Shown here in pieces: positions 1 through 8,868 of a stretch of DNA of 64,000 nucleotides. The stretch spans positions 6,410-70,409 of the forward strand of contig CAYWJH010000007.1 of assembly GCA_964458555.1 (NCBI GenBank), in the 5' to 3' direction. Positions within the stretch are counted from its first letter, which is position 1. Each line of letters starts with the position of its first letter. The notes below the pieces were generated by a model. That model was not told the DNA's origin. It searched no databases and saw nothing but the letters and a program-made list of their open reading frames with translations. The stretch is from SLST01 sp964458555 (GTDB lineage Bacteria; Spirochaetota; Spirochaetia; DSM-27196; SLST01). The position numbers and the translations under genes are program-made.

Positions 1-1149
1 GAAGCGAAGGTCCTGCAGCAGCGGCGCGATGACCTCGGCGTTGTCGCCATTGTAGGTCTGGTTGATCGACAGTCCGGGGGCGGCTCCCCACAGATCGGGC
101 GCGACCCACGTCTCGTAGCCGCCGGCGGCCTCGTTCTGCTTCATCACCGGGAAGTTCTCGATAGAGGTACCCCAGGCCACGAAGTCGAGCTCGCCGTTGA
201 GGATCTTGAGCAGGCGGACCTCAGCGTCCTCGATCTTCACGTGGATGTGCGTGTCTATGTAGGGAAGCTGATTGCCGGCGGTGTCGACCTTGTAGTAGTA
301 CGGGTTGCGCTCGTAGATGTACGCGGTGGGAGTCTCTTCCTTGAAGACCCACGGGCCGAGCCCGGGTCGACCGAGCTTCTCGCCGGTGAAGTTATTGTCC
401 GCATCTTCGAGATCGGCGACCTGGCTAAAGTACTGCCACCACTCTTCGAAGTCGGCTTCCTGCGCGACCGCGTCCGCGTCGTCGTTGTAGTCGATGTGGA
501 ACCGTCCGAGCCAGTGGCTAGGCGCGGGGCCGAAGAAGAAGCGGTTTCCAACGAGGTTCATCTTGTGGATGACCGCGTAGAAGGGACGGGCGAACTGGAG
601 CTGCACCGTGTAGTCGTCGACCTTCACCATCTCGACGAGCTCGTCGCCCACCTTCGCCCAGTTCGGCGCAACGGGGTTCAGCTCCTCGTTCAGGTCGATG
701 TCGTAGTATTGGAAGAGGTAGTCGTCCGCGGTCACCGGCTCGCCGTCCGACCACTTGAGCCCACGGCGGATGTTCATCGTGAAGACCGTGCCGTCGTCGT
801 TGAACTCGAAGCTCTCGAGGTAATTGGGAATCGTACCTGTCGCCTCGCGGGTCAGCAACAGATTCGCCTCGCCGTTCGGGCCGTTTCCGCGCACGATCTG
901 CCCACCGTACTGTCCGATCGAGTCGTTCGGCTCGACGACCATGGGGGTGTCCGGCAGTCGCTCGTCGACCGGAGGAAGCTCGCCGGCTTCGACCATCGCG
1001 GCGAGCACGGGCGCCTCGTTGAACTCCGACGGCACCTCCGCGGTCACGCCGGGAGCGTCGTCGGCTGCTTCCTCCTGCCCGCCGCTCGCAAACGCGAGGA
1101 ACGGCGTCAAGAGGAGGACCAGGATAAAGAGCGCTAACTTGTCTTTCAT
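1..1149 (-). CDS. Peptide ABC transporter substrate-binding protein, family 5 (3' end off window)
   Basis: Extracytoplasmic solute-binding protein of the OppA/DppA family, which captures oligopeptides or similar solutes for an ABC importer. The first 24 residues form a signal peptide ending AFASGGQEEA, with no lipobox Cys. The mature part holds family-5 signatures: DDGTVFTMNIRRGLKWSDG and a TADDYLFQYYD segment that fits the SBP_bac_5 core. The C-terminal portion runs off position 1. The start at 1149 follows an AGGTCTTATG context and gives a proper signal peptide. It is divergent from the TPR/oppB/oppC genes, so it probably serves the same importer. The family assignment is firm; the ligand is unknown. 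Confidence 0.9.
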   Translation of the reverse strand, partial: MKDKLALFILVLLLTPFLAFASGGQEEAADDAPGVTAEVPSEFNEAPVLAAMVEAGELPPVDERLPDTPMVVEPNDSIGQYGGQIVRGNGPNGEANLLLTREATGTIPNYLESFEFNDDGTVFTMNIRRGLKWSDGEPVTADDYLFQYYDIDLNEELNPVAPNWAKVGDELVEMVKVDDYTVQLQFARPFYAVIHKMNLVGNRFFFGPAPSHWLGRFHIDYNDDADAVAQEADFEEWWQYFSQVADLEDADNNFTGEKLGRPGLGPWVFKEETPTAYIYERNPYYYKVDTAGNQLPYIDTHIHVKIEDAEVRLLKILNGELDFVAWGTSIENFPVMKQNEAAGGYETWVAPDLWGAAPGLSINQTYNGDNAEVIAPLLQDLRF

Positions 1150-1213
1150 AAGACCTCCATTTTTGCGGCGCGCGCCCACCTTCGGGGTCGCAGCGGCACG
1201 CCGGTTTGAATTC

Positions 1214-1242
1214 AGGCTACACCCGTATGCCGTACGCGTCAA
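1214..1242 (-). promoter_or_regulatory. Sigma-70-like promoter for the oppA-like gene
   Basis: On the minus strand TTGACG (1242-1237) and TAGCCT (1219-1214) are separated by exactly 17 bases and lie 65 bases before the start at 1149. The -35 is strong and the -10 weak. Assigned by eye from hexamer match and spacing. Confidence 0.45.
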
Positions 1243-1362
1243 GGACGATTGCCGCGAACGTGCCTTGTTTTTGCGGTACCGTTCCGGTAGGCGCCCGCAA
1301 TCGGATGAAGGTTTTGCTTGCATAATCCGCGCCGATGATTCACAATCGATCGCAAGAGAGGT

Positions 1363-1920
1363 ATGAGAGAGTCCACCTACCGTGAGCGCACGACCGACGA
1401 GCTTCGCGACGCGTACGACCGCGCCAACGGCCTCATCCTGGAGAAGTCGCTCGGCGAGGCCGAGGAGATTCTCAAGGGCATCGTCGAGAGCGAGCCGGGC
1501 TTCGCGCCGGCGTACAACAAGCGGGGCGTGATCGAGGTCAGCCGCGGTGAGCGCGACGAGGCGCTCGAGTGGTTTCTCGCCGCCGTGGAGGCAGACGACA
1601 ACTACGCCCCGGCGCTCACGAACCTGGGCAACATGGCGCTCGAGCGCGGCGACGAGCACCAGGCGAAGGCGTACTACAACCGGGCGGTGGACGCGGACCG
1701 GGAGTACGGGCCGGCGCACAACAGCCTGGGGATTCTCCTGCGTCGGGAGGGAAACCTCTCCGAATCCGTCCGCCACCTGCGGATGGCGAGGCGACAGGGC
1801 GGCTACCGCGTCACGTACGAGAGTATCTCCAGCCCCGGCGGACGACGAGGCTGCCTCTTGCTGATCGGCTTTGTCGTCGCGATGCTGGTAGGAGCGATCC
1901 TTCTGTTCCTGCGCTACTAG
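1363..1920 (+). CDS. TPR protein with C-terminal membrane anchor
   Basis: A 185-residue protein. Residues about 30-145 form three to four tetratricopeptide repeats (for example APAYNKRGVIEVSRGERDEA and APALTNLGNMALERGDEHQA). A single hydrophobic helix near the C terminus (about 160-183) ends in FLRY, so the protein is probably tail-anchored with the TPRs cytoplasmic. TPR arrays bind proteins; the partner is unknown. It sits 21 bases upstream of the oppB-like permease and is probably cotranscribed, so a link to the importer is possible but unproven. An AGAGAGG ribosome site precedes the start. Confidence 0.75.
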   Translation: MRESTYRERTTDELRDAYDRANGLILEKSLGEAEEILKGIVESEPGFAPAYNKRGVIEVSRGERDEALEWFLAAVEADDNYAPALTNLGNMALERGDEHQAKAYYNRAVDADREYGPAHNSLGILLRREGNLSESVRHLRMARRQGGYRVTYESISSPGGRRGCLLLIGFVVAMLVGAILLFLRY

Positions 1921-1941
1921 GGAGAATTTGGAGAGAACGAT

Positions 1942-2925
1942 ATGAGAACCTTTATTCTTCGCCGGATCATCATTCTCATCCCGCTGTTCCTCGTGATCTC
2001 GATGTTCATCTTCATGATCATCCAGCTCCCGCCGGGCAGCTACATAGACAACTACATCATGGAGTTGCGGCTCCAGGGGCAGGACGTCGGGCAGGCCGAG
2101 ATCGAGGCGCTGACGCGGATGTACGGGCTCGACCAGCCCATCCACGTTCAGTACGTGCGCTGGTTCAGCGGCTTCATGACCGGTGACCTCGGATACTCGC
2201 TCGCGCTGAAGCAGCCGGTGGGCGAGATCATCATGTCGCGACTCGGCTACACGATCCTCATATCCGTGCTCGTCATCGTGTTCCAGTGGGTCGTGTCGAT
2301 CCCGATCGGCCTCTACTCCGCGGTGCACAAGTACACCGTGGGCGACTACATCGTCACCTTCCTGGGGTTCATCGGCCTGTCCATCCCCAACTTCATGCTC
2401 GCGCTCATCATCATGTACATAGGCTACCGCTACTTCGGCGCGAATCTGACCGGGCTGTTTTCCATCGAGTTCATCAACCAGCCGTGGAGCTTCGCCAAGT
2501 TCATGGACATGCTGTCGAACATCTGGGTAGCGGTGATCGTCGTCGGGACCGCGGGCACGGCCGGTTTCATCCGCGTCCTGCGCAGCCAGATGCTCGACGA
2601 GCTCGGTAAGGCGTACGTACAGACCGCGCGCGCGAAGGGTCTGCACGAGCGCGTGGTGATCGTGAAGCACACGCTTCGCGTCGCGATCAACCCGGTCATC
2701 AGCACCGTCGGATGGATCCTGCCGCGCATCTTCAGCGGTTCGGCGATCGTCGCGATCGTGCTCGGGCTTCCCACGCTCGGGCCGGCGCTTCTGAACTCGA
2801 TCCTCGCGCAGGATATGTACCTCGCCGGGGATATCATTCTCATCCAAACCATTCTCGTCCTGATAGGGACGCTCATCTCCGACATCGCGCTTGCCGCAGT
2901 CGACCCGAGGATCCGCTATGAGTGA
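1942..2925 (+). CDS. oppB: Peptide ABC transporter permease, OppB/DppB type
   Basis: Integral membrane permease of 327 residues, the usual OppB length. It has an N-terminal transmembrane helix (about 9-29), a periplasmic segment with the family's DQP-x-x-x-QY-x-RW element near residue 70, then a five-helix permease core. The cytoplasmic EAA-type loop (YVQTARAKGLHERVV) that contacts the ATPase is present. It would form the pore with the OppC-type partner that overlaps its end by 8 bases. The OppD/OppF ATPases are not in the window. Confidence 0.93.
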   Translation: MRTFILRRIIILIPLFLVISMFIFMIIQLPPGSYIDNYIMELRLQGQDVGQAEIEALTRMYGLDQPIHVQYVRWFSGFMTGDLGYSLALKQPVGEIIMSRLGYTILISVLVIVFQWVVSIPIGLYSAVHKYTVGDYIVTFLGFIGLSIPNFMLALIIMYIGYRYFGANLTGLFSIEFINQPWSFAKFMDMLSNIWVAVIVVGTAGTAGFIRVLRSQMLDELGKAYVQTARAKGLHERVVIVKHTLRVAINPVISTVGWILPRIFSGSAIVAIVLGLPTLGPALLNSILAQDMYLAGDIILIQTILVLIGTLISDIALAAVDPRIRYE

Positions 2926-4102
2926 GCAGAGACCGATCGATCAGAAGATGGAACAGCCGACGCAGGCTTCGGTGAACGTCGACGATCCCGAGCTCGTCGA
3001 AGGCGGCGACCGCCTCGCGCCACAGTCGCTGACGCAGAGCCAGCTCATCGTCCGCGAGTTCAAGCGACACAAGCTCGCCGTCATCGGGATGATCATTCTC
3101 GCGATCATGTACCTCGTCGCGCTGACCTGCGACTTCGTCTCGCCGCGAGATCCCAACGAGGTCTACTCGGAATACTCGTACCTCAGGCCGCAGCGCATCA
3201 GATTCTTCCACGAAGGAAGCTGGGAGGGTCCGTTCGTCTACGGAGTGACCTCGACGCGGAACCCGGAGACGCTCGAGAAGGAGTTCGTGCCGGACACGAG
3301 CGTGCGCTATCCCGTGAAGTTCTTCGCCGAAACCAACATCGACTACAAGTTTCTCGGGCTCTTCGAGACGAACCGGAAGCTCTTTTGGGCGGAGGACGAA
3401 GCGCCCCTCTACCTGATGGGCGCCGATCGGTCGGGCCGGGACATGTTCAGCCGGGTTCTCTACGGCGCACGGATCTCGCTCACGATCGGTCTCATAGGGG
3501 TCGCGATCAGTTTCGTCCTGGGGATCACCATCGGGGGGCTCTCGGGGTTCTACGGCGGCGTCGTGGACGAGATCTTCCAGCGAATCATCGAGTTCCTGAT
3601 CTCGATTCCGAAGCTGCCGCTGTGGATGGCGCTCTCCGCGGTCATCCCGCTCGGCTGGCCGGTGATCAAGACCTACTTCGCGATCACCGTGATCCTTTCG
3701 GTCGTGGGATGGACCGGGCTCGCCCGCGTCGTACGCGGCAAGATCCTCGCGCTGCGCGAGGAGGAGTTCGCGCTCGCCGCAAAGGCGGCGGGAGCTCCGG
3801 ACGTCTGGATCGTCTTCCGCCACCTCGTTCCGAACTTCATGAGCTATATCCTCGTCAACATCACGCTCTCTATCCCTGCGATGATCCTGGGCGAGACGAG
3901 CCTCAGCTTCATCGGGCTGGGCCTGCAGCCGCCGGCGATCAGCTGGGGCGTGCTCCTGAAGAACGCGCAGCAGGTGCAGGTCGTCGCGAACTACCCGTGG
4001 CTGCTCCTGCCCGGAGTATTCGTAATCGTGGTCGTGCTGTGCTTCAACTTCGTGGGCGACGGCCTGCGCGACGCCGCCGACCCCTACGCATCGATGACGT
4101 AG
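2918..4102 (+). CDS. oppC: Peptide ABC transporter permease, OppC/DppC type
   Basis: Second permease, 394 residues from the ATG at 2918, which overlaps the end of oppB by 8 bases. This is longer than typical OppC (about 300) because of a roughly 110-residue segment between the first helix (about 45-65) and the core. That segment resembles the insert of YejE-type OppC proteins. The signature YLMGADRSGRDMFSRVLYGARIS precedes the permease domain, and the EAA loop reads EEFALAAKAAGAPDVW. An upstream in-frame TTG lies inside oppB and was not used. Confidence 0.92.
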   Translation: MSEQRPIDQKMEQPTQASVNVDDPELVEGGDRLAPQSLTQSQLIVREFKRHKLAVIGMIILAIMYLVALTCDFVSPRDPNEVYSEYSYLRPQRIRFFHEGSWEGPFVYGVTSTRNPETLEKEFVPDTSVRYPVKFFAETNIDYKFLGLFETNRKLFWAEDEAPLYLMGADRSGRDMFSRVLYGARISLTIGLIGVAISFVLGITIGGLSGFYGGVVDEIFQRIIEFLISIPKLPLWMALSAVIPLGWPVIKTYFAITVILSVVGWTGLARVVRGKILALREEEFALAAKAAGAPDVWIVFRHLVPNFMSYILVNITLSIPAMILGETSLSFIGLGLQPPAISWGVLLKNAQQVQVVANYPWLLLPGVFVIVVVLCFNFVGDGLRDAADPYASMT

Positions 4103-4109
4103 GCGCCGC

Positions 4110-4127
4110 GCCGGCCGTCAGGCCGGC
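4110..4127. terminator. Hairpin between convergent oppC and thuA-like ends
   Basis: GCCGGCC-GTCA-GGCCGGC forms a perfect 7-bp stem with a 4-base loop in the 15-base space between two converging genes, running into the last codons of the minus-strand gene. There is no U-tract on either strand, so it may act as a weak bidirectional terminator only. Confidence 0.35.
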
Positions 4128-4966
4128 TTCGGCCGCGGCGTCGTATCTGCCTTCAGATCACCGAGCGCGAACTGGATCCCGGCGAGCATGTGCTCGAGGA
4201 TGGGCGCGTTCCAGAAGATGTGGTCGTTGTGTCCGAGCGACGTGTAGAAGACCCGTCCCCGTTCCTCGCTTCGGATCCAGCTGATCGCGATGTCCTCGTC
4301 CTCGCGGCGTTCGGGAAGGATCTTCCGGTCTTCGCTGAACGGCGTCTTCTGCTCGTCGATGCGCAGCAGCACGCGCAGACGGTCGCGGGAGTAGTGGTCC
4401 TTCATCTGGAAGACCTCGTCCTGAACCTCGAAGTCGGAGCCCCCGAACGGTGCGTTGATGGGGCTCTCCGCGTCCTCCGGGGTGAGGACGATCGTGTCCT
4501 TCGGGCCCCAGGGATGACCGAAGTTCTCGTAGCCGCCGAGCATCTTCCCGAATTCGGGGAACTGATCGTAGCGCGGGTACTGGCAGAAGGTCGCCGCGGC
4601 CGCGTGCAGCCCGACGAAGCCGCCGCCTCCGCGCACGAAGTCGAGCAGGCTCTGCTGCAGTTTCGGATCCTCGGTCAGCACGCCCACCGTGTTGTTGAAA
4701 CAGACCGCGTCGAACTGCGCGAGGTGCTCCGGGGCGAACATCGCCGTGTCGTCGCAGAAGAAGGCGGTGTAGGCGCCCGTCTTCGCGCCCATGCGCTGGA
4801 TCGCGTAGTTGCCGGGTTCGATGGACGGATGTCCGGCGCGGATCTGACCGTCTTTTACGTTGAGGTTGGAGACGAGCAGGCGCCGGGTCTTCCCGGCCGC
4901 GGCCGGCGCGGATGCCGGCAACGCCTGCTCGATCTGCGTTCGTTTCTCGTCTTCAATCCTGTGCAT
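4118..4966 (-). CDS. ThuA-domain protein
   Basis: 282-residue protein of the ThuA family, a class-I glutamine-amidotransferase-like fold found in sugar utilisation loci. The domain covers about residues 28-265, with the typical stretch FVRGGGGFVGLHAAAATF, then GHPWGP, and near the end RVFYTSLGHNDHIFWN. The biochemical function of the family is unsettled. An AAGGAG ribosome site precedes the start at 4966. It lies 21 bases after the Gfo/Idh/MocA oxidoreductase gene on the same strand, a very common pairing, and is almost certainly cotranscribed with it. Confidence 0.88.
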   Translation of the reverse strand: MHRIEDEKRTQIEQALPASAPAAAGKTRRLLVSNLNVKDGQIRAGHPSIEPGNYAIQRMGAKTGAYTAFFCDDTAMFAPEHLAQFDAVCFNNTVGVLTEDPKLQQSLLDFVRGGGGFVGLHAAAATFCQYPRYDQFPEFGKMLGGYENFGHPWGPKDTIVLTPEDAESPINAPFGGSDFEVQDEVFQMKDHYSRDRLRVLLRIDEQKTPFSEDRKILPERREDEDIAISWIRSEERGRVFYTSLGHNDHIFWNAPILEHMLAGIQFALGDLKADTTPRPKPA

Positions 4967-4987
4967 ATGTACTCCTTCGCGTGAGTG

Positions 4988-6088
4988 CTATTCGAGGCCG
5001 AGCTCGACGGCCAGCGGATACTTCGACTGCTCGACCGGCCGGGTGATCACCGTTCCGGTGCGGGCCGATTCGTAGGCGCCCATCAACAGCTCGAACCCGC
5101 GCATCGTGTACGGCGCGCCCATGGGGTGCTCGCTGTCCGGTTTGCCGGTGCGCACGAGCTCCACCGCCTTCTCGTACGCGGTCTGGATGAGGTTGCGCGA
5201 CTCGCGCTTCTTCGCCTCCGGTACGGGTTCCCACCCGCCGCCGGTGCGCCGCAACACGGTCTCCTCGCCCTTGTCCCCGCGCCGCCACAGCGAGCCCGTC
5301 GTCCCGAGGATCTCGATGTCGTGGTAGGGCCGATCGGGAGTCCGCAGGTCGCCCGTGAGAAACTCGACGCGAAGCCCGCTCTCGAGCTCGCAGACGGTCA
5401 TCATCCCGTCCTCGACCGGATGCCCGAAGCGCCAACCACCCTTCACGTGGAAACCGCCGCCGGAGTCCTGGTCGCCACCGCCGGCCTCCTCCTCGGGGAC
5501 GTCGCGGTGGTGCGCGGCGAACACCCACTTCCAATCCTTATCGCCGGTCAGGTAGAGCGCCGAGTCGATCAGATGCGTGCCGTCGCTCAGCATATCGCCG
5601 GCGCACGTCGCGCGGACGAGGTAGACGTCGCCGATCGAACCGCTTGTGATCTGCTCGCGCAGCCACACGAAGTCCTCGCCGGTCCGCCGCTGGTGGTTCA
5701 CGACGAGCGGGACCCCGGCCTTCTCGCAAACCTCCACCATCCTCCGGGCCTCGCTCAGATCGACGGCGATCGGCTTCTCGCAGTAGACCAGCTTCGCGCC
5801 GGCCTCGACCGCGGCGATCGTCATCTGCGCGTGGAGTCGGTTGGGCGTGGCCACGCCGACGATCTCCGGCTTCACCTCGCGAAGCATCTGCTCGTAGTCG
5901 GTGAACCGCGCCGGCTCGGCTACGTCGCCCTTCCCGGCCTGCTTCGCCGTCGCGACGCAGTCCGCGGCGACCGTCTCCAGCTTCTCCGTGTCGATGTCGC
6001 AGAGCGCCGCGAGCTCGACACCCTCGATCGCCGCGAGCGCGAGCGCGTGATTGCGCCCCATCTTGAGTCCTACAACTGCTGCTTTCAT
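4988..6088 (-). CDS. Gfo/Idh/MocA family oxidoreductase
   Basis: 366-residue NAD(P)-dependent sugar or cyclitol dehydrogenase. The N-terminal Rossmann fold starts KAAVVGLKMGRNHALAL; the nucleotide motif is GLKMGR, a divergent form of GxGxxG. The EKPIAVDLSEAR element (about residues 129-140) contains the conserved Lys of the EKP motif. The C-terminal substrate domain carries GTHLIDSALYLTGD, whose His fits the conserved catalytic position of the family. Substrate cannot be read from sequence. It is the first gene of a two-gene operon with ThuA and has its own promoter at 6131-6159. Confidence 0.9.
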   Translation of the reverse strand: MKAAVVGLKMGRNHALALAAIEGVELAALCDIDTEKLETVAADCVATAKQAGKGDVAEPARFTDYEQMLREVKPEIVGVATPNRLHAQMTIAAVEAGAKLVYCEKPIAVDLSEARRMVEVCEKAGVPLVVNHQRRTGEDFVWLREQITSGSIGDVYLVRATCAGDMLSDGTHLIDSALYLTGDKDWKWVFAAHHRDVPEEEAGGGDQDSGGGFHVKGGWRFGHPVEDGMMTVCELESGLRVEFLTGDLRTPDRPYHDIEILGTTGSLWRRGDKGEETVLRRTGGGWEPVPEAKKRESRNLIQTAYEKAVELVRTGKPDSEHPMGAPYTMRGFELLMGAYESARTGTVITRPVEQSKYPLAVELGLE

Positions 6089-6130
6089 GTACCGTCCTCT
6101 CGTACGGGATTCAGGTCGAAACCCAGGCTC

Positions 6131-6159
6131 ATTGTAACGCGTACGTCGACGCGTGAAAA
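6131..6159 (-). promoter_or_regulatory. Promoter with inverted repeat in its spacer, for the oxidoreductase-ThuA operon
   Basis: Read on the minus strand: TTTTCA (6159-6154), a 17-base spacer, then TACAAT (6136-6131), 43 bases before the start at 6088. The region contains ACGCGT twice, separated by 6 bases (6136-6153), giving a symmetric element that fills the spacer. A dimeric repressor bound there would block RNA polymerase. It does not resemble the LacI operators at 13505 and 14609, so a different regulator is implied. Confidence 0.5.
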
Positions 6160-6232
6160 CCGGAAAACGGCTTCGAGAAAGCGGTGCAGAGCCGTAAAAT
6201 ACCGCAAAGCTTACAGTTCGGTCAGCCGACGG

Positions 6233-8791
6233 TCAGCTTGTCCTGGAGATCCTCACGGTGCGCGCCGCCGTGCCTTCGAGCGGGAAGACGGCGTACCGGC
6301 TGCCTTCGACCTCGCGTACGCGCACGTCCTCGGCGGGCTCGCCGTCGACGGTCACCTCCACGCTCCGCCAGCCGTCGGGCAGAAGCACATCGGCCTCGGT
6401 CTCCTGAGCGCTGCCCGCGATGTCGAGCGCGAGCTCGTCGCCCTCCTTTCGATAGCGGTAGCGCGCGTAGCCGCCGGAGGACGGAAGCACCGCACCGGCG
6501 GTCACGGTGTCGACGCCGGCCGCCTGCCACCGCGGGGCGATCCGCGCGCGCTCGAAGCCGGGCCCGGCGTCCTCGATCCCGGCGAGCCCCTCGATGAGCG
6601 CGTAGACGAGATCCGCGGCGCCCCACATCGCGGGGATACCCTTGGACACCTTCGTCACCGGAAACGACACCGGCCCGTCGGAGAGCGTGAGCCCGGCGAC
6701 GAGCCAGATGGAATCGGTCTCCGCGGCCTCGAGCTCGATCCGCTCGATCGGCTTCTGCGGGTGCGGGTGCTCGAGCCCGTAGACGAACACGCCCACGTTC
6801 TCGTACGTTCCGCCCGGTCCCTGGTACCCGACGCGATAATTCCCCGTCCGGATCTGATGCCCACCGACCGCGTCGGGCGCGGGGAAGAGCCACGACTCGA
6901 GCCCGCGGTGGCTGTGGACGTAGTCGGTGTGATGGCTGCCGTCGGCGTAGACGATGCGGATCGTCCCGACGAGCGGTCCCGGCGAGACGCCGGCGCCGGT
7001 CGCCCCGTGCGGGCTGTAGGCGACGGTCGACTTGTCCCAGCCTTTCGCGTCGCGGCCGTGCGCGGTGTGGAAGAAGCAGACCGTGCGCGCGGCCCGGCCG
7101 ACCGGAAGCGTCACCGACCGTGCGTATGGCCCGGCGTGCGAGAGCCCGATGACCGCCCGGCGGCCGTTCTCCGCAGGGTCGATCACGGTGAAGGGGACGC
7201 CTGCGTACTCGGCGCGACCGGGCGGGAGATGCCGCATGTCGTTCTCGGGGTCGCCGACCCAGCCGGGAACGCCCGCGGCGCCGGCGCCGTGCGTGTCCGT
7301 GTTGGCGAGCGCCTCGATGGAAAGCGGTTCGTAGCGCGCCGGCGGAGGCGGCTCGGGAAGCGCGCCCTTGAAGGCGGTGAAGAGATACCCGCCGTACTCC
7401 TCGCACAGCGCGTTCACGCGTTCGAGGATGTCGACCGCGTAGCGCTCGTAGCCGTGCTCGAAGGCGCCGCGGGCGAGCTGGCCGGCGGCGATCGTGCTCA
7501 CACCGCCGTTCATGTACTCCCACTTCGGGAAGTGAAACCCCTTCTCGAAGGGCGGATAGATGTTGTACCACTCGCCCGCCGACGTCTCCGGCATCTCGCG
7601 GCGGATCCTGAGGGACGTCTCGATGATCGCGACCGCCTGCTCGTGCGGAATGCCGCGGTTGAGCGCGTGCGTGTTCGACAGCGATACCTGCCGGTCGATC
7701 GGCGTGCCGCCCAGGTCGCGCCTTGCCCCCGGGTTCTCCGGGACCATGTGCGTGTAGAACTCGCCGTTCCACGCGACCTCGTCGAGCCGCTGCCGGAGCT
7801 CGCGGGAGAGGCGCAGCTGCTCGGCGGCCTCCGCGTCGCGGCCGGCGGCGCGGAGCATCTCGGCGAGGAGCTCGAGGCTCTTCGCCATGCCCGTGTTATC
7901 GCCGTGGAAGACGTTGAACTCGCCGCTGTCCAGGTTGATGCGCATCACCGTACCGGTCGAGCTGCGCGCCGCGTCGTCGTGGCTCTGGAAGTCCCAGCTG
8001 TCGATCGTGAATCCGCGCTTCAGGAGCTTGAACTTCGTGCTCCAGCGGTACGGGTCGGTCGTGGCATAGCGCACCGCGCGCAGCGCGGAGTCGAGCAGCC
8101 CCGCCACCCACTCGGTGTCGCCCGAGGACTTCCAGGCGCGGTAGAGCCCCTCGATGTAGAGGTACTCGACGTCGTTCTCCACCGGAATGCGCATCCACCG
8201 GCGATTGGTGTTGTGCTCGTCGATGGGCCGAACGAAGTCGCCTTCGGCGAACTCGTAGTCGCGGAAGGTCTGCCAGGCCGAGTGGCACATCTGCTTGCAC
8301 TTGTCCCAGATCATGCCGTCCTCGCGCTGCGAGTCGGCGTAGAGCTCGATGCCGCTCTTCACCTCGTGCTCCCAGTAGCGCATGCCCTTCAGCGCGTGTA
8401 CGTGATCGCGCAGCCACGTCACGTAGTACTTGTAGTTCTTCTCGCCCACGCGGATGTACTTGGGGAGGTTCGACGTCCACCACGCGTGCATCGTGGTGTA
8501 GAGCAGGCCGAGCAGGTTGCGGTAGAACCCGTCCTCGTCGTCGATCTCGGTCTCGTACTCGACGGTCAGCGGAGAGACGCCGCGGACGCGCTGCTCATCG
8601 TCGAGCACCATGACCAGATGCGCGCCCAGCGCGCCGGACACGGTGAACGAGAACGAATCGGCCGCCCGCTCGTGCACGTACTCGGTTCCCCGCCCGTCGC
8701 GAACGGAGACGATTCCGGGAGCCAGGCCGGAGAGGGTGACGACGTCGAGGGGGCGGGCGCGTCGCGCCGACAGCGTTGGTTCGTGTGCCAT
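6233..8791 (-). CDS. Six-hairpin glycosidase-like protein
   Basis: Large cytoplasmic enzyme, 852 residues from the ATG at 8791 (an ATG at 8812 would add seven; neither has a clear ribosome site). The middle (about 150-480) has the look of an (alpha/alpha)6 toroid: WLRDHVHALKGMRYWEH, YIEGLYRAWKSSG, EWYNIYPPFEKGFHFPKWEYMNGG. The C-terminal part is beta-rich. No signal peptide is visible, so it would act on imported oligosaccharide. It closes the sugar ABC transporter gene run after the HAD phosphatase. The exact GH family and substrate are not recognised. Confidence 0.6.
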   Translation of the reverse strand: MAHEPTLSARRARPLDVVTLSGLAPGIVSVRDGRGTEYVHERAADSFSFTVSGALGAHLVMVLDDEQRVRGVSPLTVEYETEIDDEDGFYRNLLGLLYTTMHAWWTSNLPKYIRVGEKNYKYYVTWLRDHVHALKGMRYWEHEVKSGIELYADSQREDGMIWDKCKQMCHSAWQTFRDYEFAEGDFVRPIDEHNTNRRWMRIPVENDVEYLYIEGLYRAWKSSGDTEWVAGLLDSALRAVRYATTDPYRWSTKFKLLKRGFTIDSWDFQSHDDAARSSTGTVMRINLDSGEFNVFHGDNTGMAKSLELLAEMLRAAGRDAEAAEQLRLSRELRQRLDEVAWNGEFYTHMVPENPGARRDLGGTPIDRQVSLSNTHALNRGIPHEQAVAIIETSLRIRREMPETSAGEWYNIYPPFEKGFHFPKWEYMNGGVSTIAAGQLARGAFEHGYERYAVDILERVNALCEEYGGYLFTAFKGALPEPPPPARYEPLSIEALANTDTHGAGAAGVPGWVGDPENDMRHLPPGRAEYAGVPFTVIDPAENGRRAVIGLSHAGPYARSVTLPVGRAARTVCFFHTAHGRDAKGWDKSTVAYSPHGATGAGVSPGPLVGTIRIVYADGSHHTDYVHSHRGLESWLFPAPDAVGGHQIRTGNYRVGYQGPGGTYENVGVFVYGLEHPHPQKPIERIELEAAETDSIWLVAGLTLSDGPVSFPVTKVSKGIPAMWGAADLVYALIEGLAGIEDAGPGFERARIAPRWQAAGVDTVTAGAVLPSSGGYARYRYRKEGDELALDIAGSAQETEADVLLPDGWRSVEVTVDGEPAEDVRVREVEGSRYAVFPLEGTAARTVRISRTS

Positions 8792-8868
8792 GGAATCAGT
8801 ATGTACGATCAACAGTCAGGTGTCATCGCGTCGGAGCGCATCTCCCGACATCGCGGACCGCTCGCCGA

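Noticed and set aside
241..1137. Plus-strand open frame of 298 codons opposite the oppA-like gene
   Set aside because: It is antisense to a clear binding-protein gene, Val/Arg-rich and without any domain; a GC-rich shadow frame.
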